9,785 nt of DNA from Scatosoma sp045656625. GTDB taxonomy: Bacteria; Bacillota; Clostridia; Christensenellales; Borkfalkiaceae. The notes below the pieces were generated by a model. It was not told the origin of the DNA, did not search any database, and worked only from the letters and a program-made list of their open reading frames with translations. Both the position numbers and the translations under genes were made by a program. Positions 6,883 through 9,785 of the stretch are shown piece by piece (within the stretch, counting starts at the first letter, position 1; each line of letters begins with the position of its first letter). Location of the stretch: the NCBI GenBank assembly GCA_045656625.1, contig JAZORL010000041.1, positions 1 through 9,785 of the forward strand, read 5' to 3'.

Positions 6883-7341
6883 TTATAATACACCCTTTTC
6901 CTGTAAATACACTTCCAAGATTTTTGCAGTAAATTCCACCATATCCGCACAAGAACGTTTTTTATAATATTCCGCAGTACGCGCTTCCGCCTCGCCGCCG
7001 ATTTGCACGGGTACTTTCATGCCTTGCAACAACTCCCCGCAAATCAAGCTGCCGTATTCCGCTTGGAACTTTCCGCAAAGTTCTTGTACGATTGCGTACG
7101 TTTGTTTCTTATTTTCAGGGGTGTTTTCCGCTTGCGATAAAGTCATACCGATTACAGCCGCCATACCGCTCACCGCACCGCAGGTTAAACGCAGTCTACC
7201 CAAACCACCGCCAAACGGGAGCATTATCTTGGCAATTTGCCCTTCATCTATACCGCACACGTCCGAAAATGCGAGTGCCACCGCTTGCGAACAAGCATAT
7301 CCTTGAAGAAAATATTCTTTTGCTTTTTCTGCTCTTGACAT
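6883..7341 (-). CDS. C_GCAxxG_C_C family putative redox-active protein
   Basis: A 152-residue soluble protein that matches the uncharacterised C_GCAxxG_C_C family by its cysteine layout. C17 is in GYACSQAV, C54 in LTCGAVSG after the glycine-rich FGGGLGRL (43-50), C101 in ICGELLQG, and C131 in the C-terminal SCADMV. Two further cysteines (C29, C89) lie between. Family annotation as redox-active rests on the conserved cysteines; no substrate or partner is known to me. There is no signal peptide or membrane segment. The ATG at 7341 has AAGGAG eight bases upstream. It ends on the terminator shared with ychF. Its start codon overlaps the -35 box of the divergent phosphopantetheinyl transferase promoter, and the two start codons are only 30 bp apart. 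Divergent and overlapping control regions suggest mutual interference, not co-function. Confidence 0.85.
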   Translation of the reverse strand: MSRAEKAKEYFLQGYACSQAVALAFSDVCGIDEGQIAKIMLPFGGGLGRLRLTCGAVSGMAAVIGMTLSQAENTPENKKQTYAIVQELCGKFQAEYGSLICGELLQGMKVPVQIGGEAEARTAEYYKKRSCADMVEFTAKILEVYLQEKGVL

Positions 7342-7364
7342 TTGTTTGCTCCTTATGCTATAAT
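7335..7364 (+). promoter_or_regulatory. Consensus promoter with extended -10 for phosphopantetheinyl transferase gene
   Basis: A perfect TTGACA (7335-7340), an 18-bp spacer and a perfect TATAAT (7359-7364) are present, with TGC directly before the -10 (an extended -10). Transcription would begin near 7371-7372, on or beside the ATG at 7372, predicting a leaderless message. The -35 box lies inside the first codons of the opposite gene (its ATG occupies 7341-7339). Confidence 0.8.
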
Positions 7365-7371
7365 AATTGCT

Positions 7372-7400
7372 ATGATAGAGAAACTCTTTTATGCGGAAAA
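7372..7400 (-). promoter_or_regulatory. Weak candidate promoter of the cysteine-rich protein gene
   Basis: On the minus strand TTTTCC (7400-7395) and TATCAT (7377-7372) are spaced by 17 bp. This would start transcription near 7365, ahead of AAGGAG at 7352-7347. The -35 match is poor (three of six). If used, it lies inside the divergent coding region and faces the stronger plus-strand promoter. TATTAT at 7365-7360 is an alternative -10 with an even poorer -35. Confidence 0.25.
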
Positions 7401-7893
7401 AACGGCTTTTCCGAATTCTAAATCCGCAATCGAAAAAATATTATCCGAGTTTTACGGAATAGAGTCCCCCATTCTTTCCCATACTGAAAATGGGAAACCC
7501 TTTCTAAAAAACGGAGAACTTTCCTTTTCCATCTCGCATACGGATAAGCTACTTTTTCTTGCTTTTTCCGATGCGGAAATCGGTATCGATGCGGAAATGC
7601 GTACTCGAAAAGTCTACTACGCACCCATTTTGAAAAAGCTACACCCAACCGTTTGCGAAAAAATCCATTCCAACGAAGATTTTTTGCGGATTTGGACGAT
7701 CTTGGAAAGTGCCGTCAAGTATATCGGCGGCAGGATTGCTCGTGATTTGAAAGAGTTTTCTATACAAAACGATACGTTATATTACCAAAATCAGCCCTTT
7801 AAGGCTACGTTTTCTACGCAGGTATTTGACAATCATATCATTACCGTATGCGGGAAAGACTTTGATAACGTATCATTTATGAAATTATCATAA
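7372..7893 (+). CDS. 4'-phosphopantetheinyl transferase superfamily protein (compact Sfp-like)
   Basis: A 173-residue protein of the family that moves phosphopantetheine from coenzyme A to a serine of carrier proteins (ACP, PCP). Motifs: GKPFL (41-45), SFSISHT (51-57), GIDAE with metal ligands D73 and E75, and WTILESAVKYIG with E112 and K116, the counterpart of the usual WTxKEAxxK. It is longer than AcpS (about 120) and shorter than Sfp (about 224). KEA is replaced by LES, though the catalytic glutamate and distal lysine remain. I chose ATG 7372; an upstream in-frame TTG (7342) has no ribosome binding site and lies inside the promoter spacer. ATG 7372 also lacks a Shine-Dalgarno sequence, which fits a leaderless transcript. 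No carrier protein or synthase gene is nearby. It may share a transcript with the nucleosidase gene 59 bp downstream. Confidence 0.82.
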   Translation: MIEKLFYAEKTAFPNSKSAIEKILSEFYGIESPILSHTENGKPFLKNGELSFSISHTDKLLFLAFSDAEIGIDAEMRTRKVYYAPILKKLHPTVCEKIHSNEDFLRIWTILESAVKYIGGRIARDLKEFSIQNDTLYYQNQPFKATFSTQVFDNHIITVCGKDFDNVSFMKLS

Positions 7894-7952
7894 CACAATC
7901 AAGATAAAAAATCAAGAATAATAGAGAGTTTTTACATAGGAGAAATGAAAAT

Positions 7953-8609
7953 ATGATCGGTGCAGTCATCGCTATGCAAAGCGAAGCGGATATCCTTTTA
8001 ACGAAAATGCAAATCCAAAGCACGCTGAATATCAGCGGCAAAACGGTACACGTCGGTACGGCGTACGGTAAAGAAATTGCCCTTTGCATTTGCGGCGTAG
8101 GAAAAGTAAATGCGGCGCTTGGAACACAGCTACTCGTAAGCAAATTCCATGCGGAAAAAATCCTCAATTTCGGCGTCGCCGGCGGACTTAATTCTTCCAC
8201 CGAACTTTGCCAAGTTTACCGCATTTCTCACGCCGTTCAATTTGATTTCGATTTGGTCGAGCTCAACGGCACGAAAATGGGTACTCTTAACGAATACGAA
8301 GAACCCTACTTGCCCCTTAATGCACTCAATATCCCCTTCCCTGAACGCAAACTTGGAACAGCGGATCGTTTCAACGATTCCAAGACGGATTTTCAGCTTT
8401 TAACCCAAGAATTAGAAGCGGATATTCGTGATATGGAAGGCGGAGCAATCGTACAAGCCGCACTTTGCGCGCAGCTCCCCGTCTACTCGGTGAAAGCAAT
8501 TTCCGACGTTGCTGGGAGCGGTAGCACGACCGAACAGTTCTTGCAAAATCGAGATAAAGCACTTAAAAACTTACAAGCGGTACTTCCCACAATTTTCGAA
8601 GCATTATAA
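7953..8609 (+). CDS. mtnN: 5'-methylthioadenosine/S-adenosylhomocysteine nucleosidase family protein
   Basis: A 218-residue cytosolic nucleoside phosphorylase-fold enzyme. The family cleaves adenine from methylthioadenosine and S-adenosylhomocysteine, clearing by-products of SAM use. Catalytic landmarks of MtnN are retained: E11 in AMQSEAD, GVGKVNAALG (48-57), NFGVAGGL (72-79), E162 in DMEGGA (counterpart of E. coli E174) and D185 in AISDVAG (counterpart of D197). The loop FDFDLVELNG (97-106) replaces the E. coli HDADVTAFGY region, and TADRFN (136-141) replaces SGDAFI, so substrate preference could differ. The ATG at 7953 has AGGAG ten bases upstream. It follows the phosphopantetheinyl transferase by 59 bp, where I see no terminator and no convincing promoter, and precedes ung by 27 bp. 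The symbol rests on family membership; other purine nucleosidases are possible. Confidence 0.85.
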   Translation: MIGAVIAMQSEADILLTKMQIQSTLNISGKTVHVGTAYGKEIALCICGVGKVNAALGTQLLVSKFHAEKILNFGVAGGLNSSTELCQVYRISHAVQFDFDLVELNGTKMGTLNEYEEPYLPLNALNIPFPERKLGTADRFNDSKTDFQLLTQELEADIRDMEGGAIVQAALCAQLPVYSVKAISDVAGSGSTTEQFLQNRDKALKNLQAVLPTIFEAL

Positions 8610-8626
8610 CAAGAGAAAACTTTTTT

Positions 8627-8632
8627 GAGGTG
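8627..8632 (+). promoter_or_regulatory. Ribosome binding site that fixes the ung start
   Basis: GAGGTG (8627-8632) pairs with the 16S rRNA tail and sits four bases before ATG 8637. A longer reading from TTG 8625 would place this site inside the coding region, which argues for ATG 8637 as the true start. Confidence 0.75.
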
Positions 8633-8636
8633 GATT

Positions 8637-9305
8637 ATGGTCGATTTAGGCGACTGGAACGAACGGCTTGCCCCGCTTTTTGCGGACGAGCGATACTTGA
8701 AAATCCGTAAATTCTTAATAGACGAATATAGAAATCATACCGTCTACCCCGATATGTACGATTTATATAACTGCTTTAAGTATACGCAGTTTGCAAACTT
8801 GAAAGTCGTACTCTTGGGGCAAGATCCCTATCATAACGTCGGTCAAGCACACGGCTTATGCTTTTCGGTGCAGGACGGCGTACCCAATCCCCCGTCCCTT
8901 GAAAACATTTTCAAGGAATTGCAAGCGGATATCGGTTGCGCTAAGCCGAAAAACGGCACTTTGACGAAATGGGCAAAGGAAGGCGTGCTGCTTATGAATA
9001 CGTCTTTGAGTGTACGTGAACACCAAGCAAACTCCCATTCCAAATGCGGCTGGGCGTGGTTTACGGACAGCGTCATCAAGCTGATTTCCGAACAAAAAGA
9101 ACACGTAGTATTCATTCTTTGGGGCGGAAACGCAAGAAGCAAGAAACCGCTTATTGATACGTCCAAACACTTAATTTTGGAATGTGCGCACCCGTCCCCT
9201 TTGTCAGCGTACGCAGGATTTTTCGGCTGTAAGCATTTTTCGAAAACGAATGCTTGGCTTGAAAAACAAGGTTTACCGCCTATTGATTGGGATTTGACGA
9301 AATAA
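8637..9305 (+). CDS. ung: Uracil-DNA glycosylase, family 1
   Basis: A 222-residue monofunctional glycosylase that removes uracil from DNA to start base excision repair. All family 1 signatures are present: GQDPYH (61-66) with water-activating D63, F76 in GLCFSV for stacking on the base, PPSLENIFKE (85-94), LLMNTSLSV with uracil-reading N121, and HPSPLSAY (185-192) with catalytic H185 in the minor-groove loop. The C-terminus GFFGCKHFSKTNAWL also matches. Length is normal and the gene is intact. It begins 27 bp after the nucleosidase gene, with a ribosome binding site but no evident promoter in the gap, so it is probably the last gene of the unit starting at 7372. It ends on a terminator shared with the convergent gene. 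Confidence 0.97.
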   Translation: MVDLGDWNERLAPLFADERYLKIRKFLIDEYRNHTVYPDMYDLYNCFKYTQFANLKVVLLGQDPYHNVGQAHGLCFSVQDGVPNPPSLENIFKELQADIGCAKPKNGTLTKWAKEGVLLMNTSLSVREHQANSHSKCGWAWFTDSVIKLISEQKEHVVFILWGGNARSKKPLIDTSKHLILECAHPSPLSAYAGFFGCKHFSKTNAWLEKQGLPPIDWDLTK

Positions 9306-9317
9306 AAAATATATAGC

Positions 9318-9346
9318 AAAAAAGAAGGCGTTTGCCTTCTTTTTTT
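9318..9346. terminator. Bidirectional intrinsic terminator (ung / YnbB-like gene)
   Basis: AAAAAAGAAGGC (9318-9329) pairs with GCCTTCTTTTTT (9334-9345) around a 4-base loop. The flanking A and T tracts give a U run in both directions. It lies 12 bp after the ung stop and directly abuts the stop codon of the convergent gene (9353-9351), so it can end both transcripts. Confidence 0.88.
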
Positions 9347-9350
9347 GCTT

Positions 9351-9785
9351 TTACATTAATTTTTCCAAAATCTTTTTCAAGGCATATTTGCAATGCTCGT
9401 AGGTAAGTCCGCCTTGGAAATATGCTGTATACGGCGGTTTCACAGGCGCGTCCGCGGAAAGCTCAATACTCGCCCCTTCCACAAAACAGCCAGCCGCCAT
9501 AATTACTTTGCTATCATACCCTGGCATATCCCAAGGTTCTAACGTTACAAAGCTATCCACCGGCGAAGCTTCTTGAACCGATTGTATAAATGCACAAAGT
9601 TGCTCAGCCGTGTCAAATCGAATCGCTCGCGTAATATCCGCGGGCGTTTTTTCAAGTTTTGGGAAATTTTCATAGCCAAGATTTTCCATACATTTTCCAA
9701 TCACCAAGCTACCCTTTATCGCTTGGTTTACCGTATGCGGAGCCATAAATAAACCTTGATAGAACAAACGGTATCCGTAGGCATA
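9351..9785 (-). CDS. Methionine gamma-lyase family protein (YnbB / aluminium-resistance family), C-terminal part
   Basis: The visible 144 residues run from the right edge to a stop codon at 9353-9351 and form the C-terminal region of a PLP-dependent fold type I protein. Family landmarks are AYGYRLFYQGLFMAPH at the cut end, ASPVDSFVTLEPWDMPGYDS, VIMAAGCFVEGASIELSADAP, RPPY-like KPPYTAYFQGG and GLTYEHCKYAL near the C-terminus. This is the group annotated as aluminium-resistance or methionine gamma-lyase family protein (YnbB in Bacillus). The enzymatic activity is presumed, not shown here. The PLP lysine and the N-terminus lie beyond the window, so the gene is truncated by the edge, not broken. 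A TTG at 9767-9765 could be misread as a start, but the reading frame continues to the edge with family-like sequence. Confidence 0.88.
   Translation of the reverse strand, partial: YAYGYRLFYQGLFMAPHTVNQAIKGSLVIGKCMENLGYENFPKLEKTPADITRAIRFDTAEQLCAFIQSVQEASPVDSFVTLEPWDMPGYDSKVIMAAGCFVEGASIELSADAPVKPPYTAYFQGGLTYEHCKYALKKILEKLM

Noticed and set aside
7342..7371. TTG 7342 as start of the phosphopantetheinyl transferase
   Set aside because: No ribosome binding site precedes it, the extra ten residues lie inside a consensus promoter, and a transcript starting near 7371 could not include it.
7945..7956. Three-codon micro-ORF (ATG AAA ATA TGA) whose stop overlaps the mtnN-like ATG
   Set aside because: Its ATG lies only two bases after the AGGAG site, too close for efficient initiation, whereas the main ATG at ten bases is acceptable. 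Probably chance.
8625..8636. TTG 8625 as start of ung
   Set aside because: The Shine-Dalgarno sequence GAGGTG would then be inside the coding region. ATG 8637 is correctly spaced from it.
9318..9346. Hairpin considered as a possible mobile-element end or attachment site
   Set aside because: It has terminator geometry between convergent genes, with no flanking duplications, integrase or transposase.

Overview
The window reads as ordinary bacterial housekeeping DNA, most likely from a Clostridia-type Bacillota. The support is AGGAG-type ribosome binding sites, sigma-A-like promoters of the TTGNNN-17/18-TATAAT kind, a HelD-type RNA polymerase recycling ATPase, a ParE-type topoisomerase subunit and a methionine gamma-lyase-like (YnbB) gene. 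Genus cannot be read from it. I found no CRISPR array, insertion sequence, phage gene, rRNA or tRNA. I also found no convincing undescribed multi-gene system. The coding capacity is almost fully accounted for by nine genes.

Bases 1-38 are not biological. Positions 7-38 match, on the minus strand, the MGI/BGI (DNBSEQ) library adapter as I remember it, so the left edge is probably a contig end with untrimmed adapter. The interrupted gene there is a type IIA topoisomerase B subunit, best read as parE (minus strand). Its true sequence stops near base 39.

Layout: (1) 1-478, parE, with its own strong promoter and a repeat in its leader. (2) 606-3698, a tightly coupled minus-strand pair, helD followed 3 bp later by a YjjG-like HAD nucleotidase. 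(3) 3802-5553, argS on the minus strand with its own promoter and a strong intrinsic terminator. (4) A 152-bp divergent promoter region, then ychF on the plus strand (5706-6815). (5) A bidirectional terminator shared with a convergent minus-strand cysteine-rich putative redox protein (6883-7341). (6) Divergent from it, a plus-strand cluster of a compact 4'-phosphopantetheinyl transferase, an MTA/SAH nucleosidase-family protein and uracil-DNA glycosylase (7372-9305). (7) A second bidirectional terminator and the C-terminal part of a YnbB/methionine gamma-lyase-family gene running off the right edge (9351-9785).

The genes serve separate housekeeping roles: chromosome topology, RNA polymerase recycling, nucleotide clean-up, tRNA charging, ribosome-associated ATPase, carrier-protein activation, SAM by-product salvage and uracil repair. 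The most interesting regulatory structure is at 7335-7374. A consensus promoter (TTGACA, 18 bp, TATAAT, extended -10) overlaps the start codon of the opposite gene and places its predicted transcription start on or next to the ATG of the phosphopantetheinyl transferase. That predicts a leaderless mRNA.
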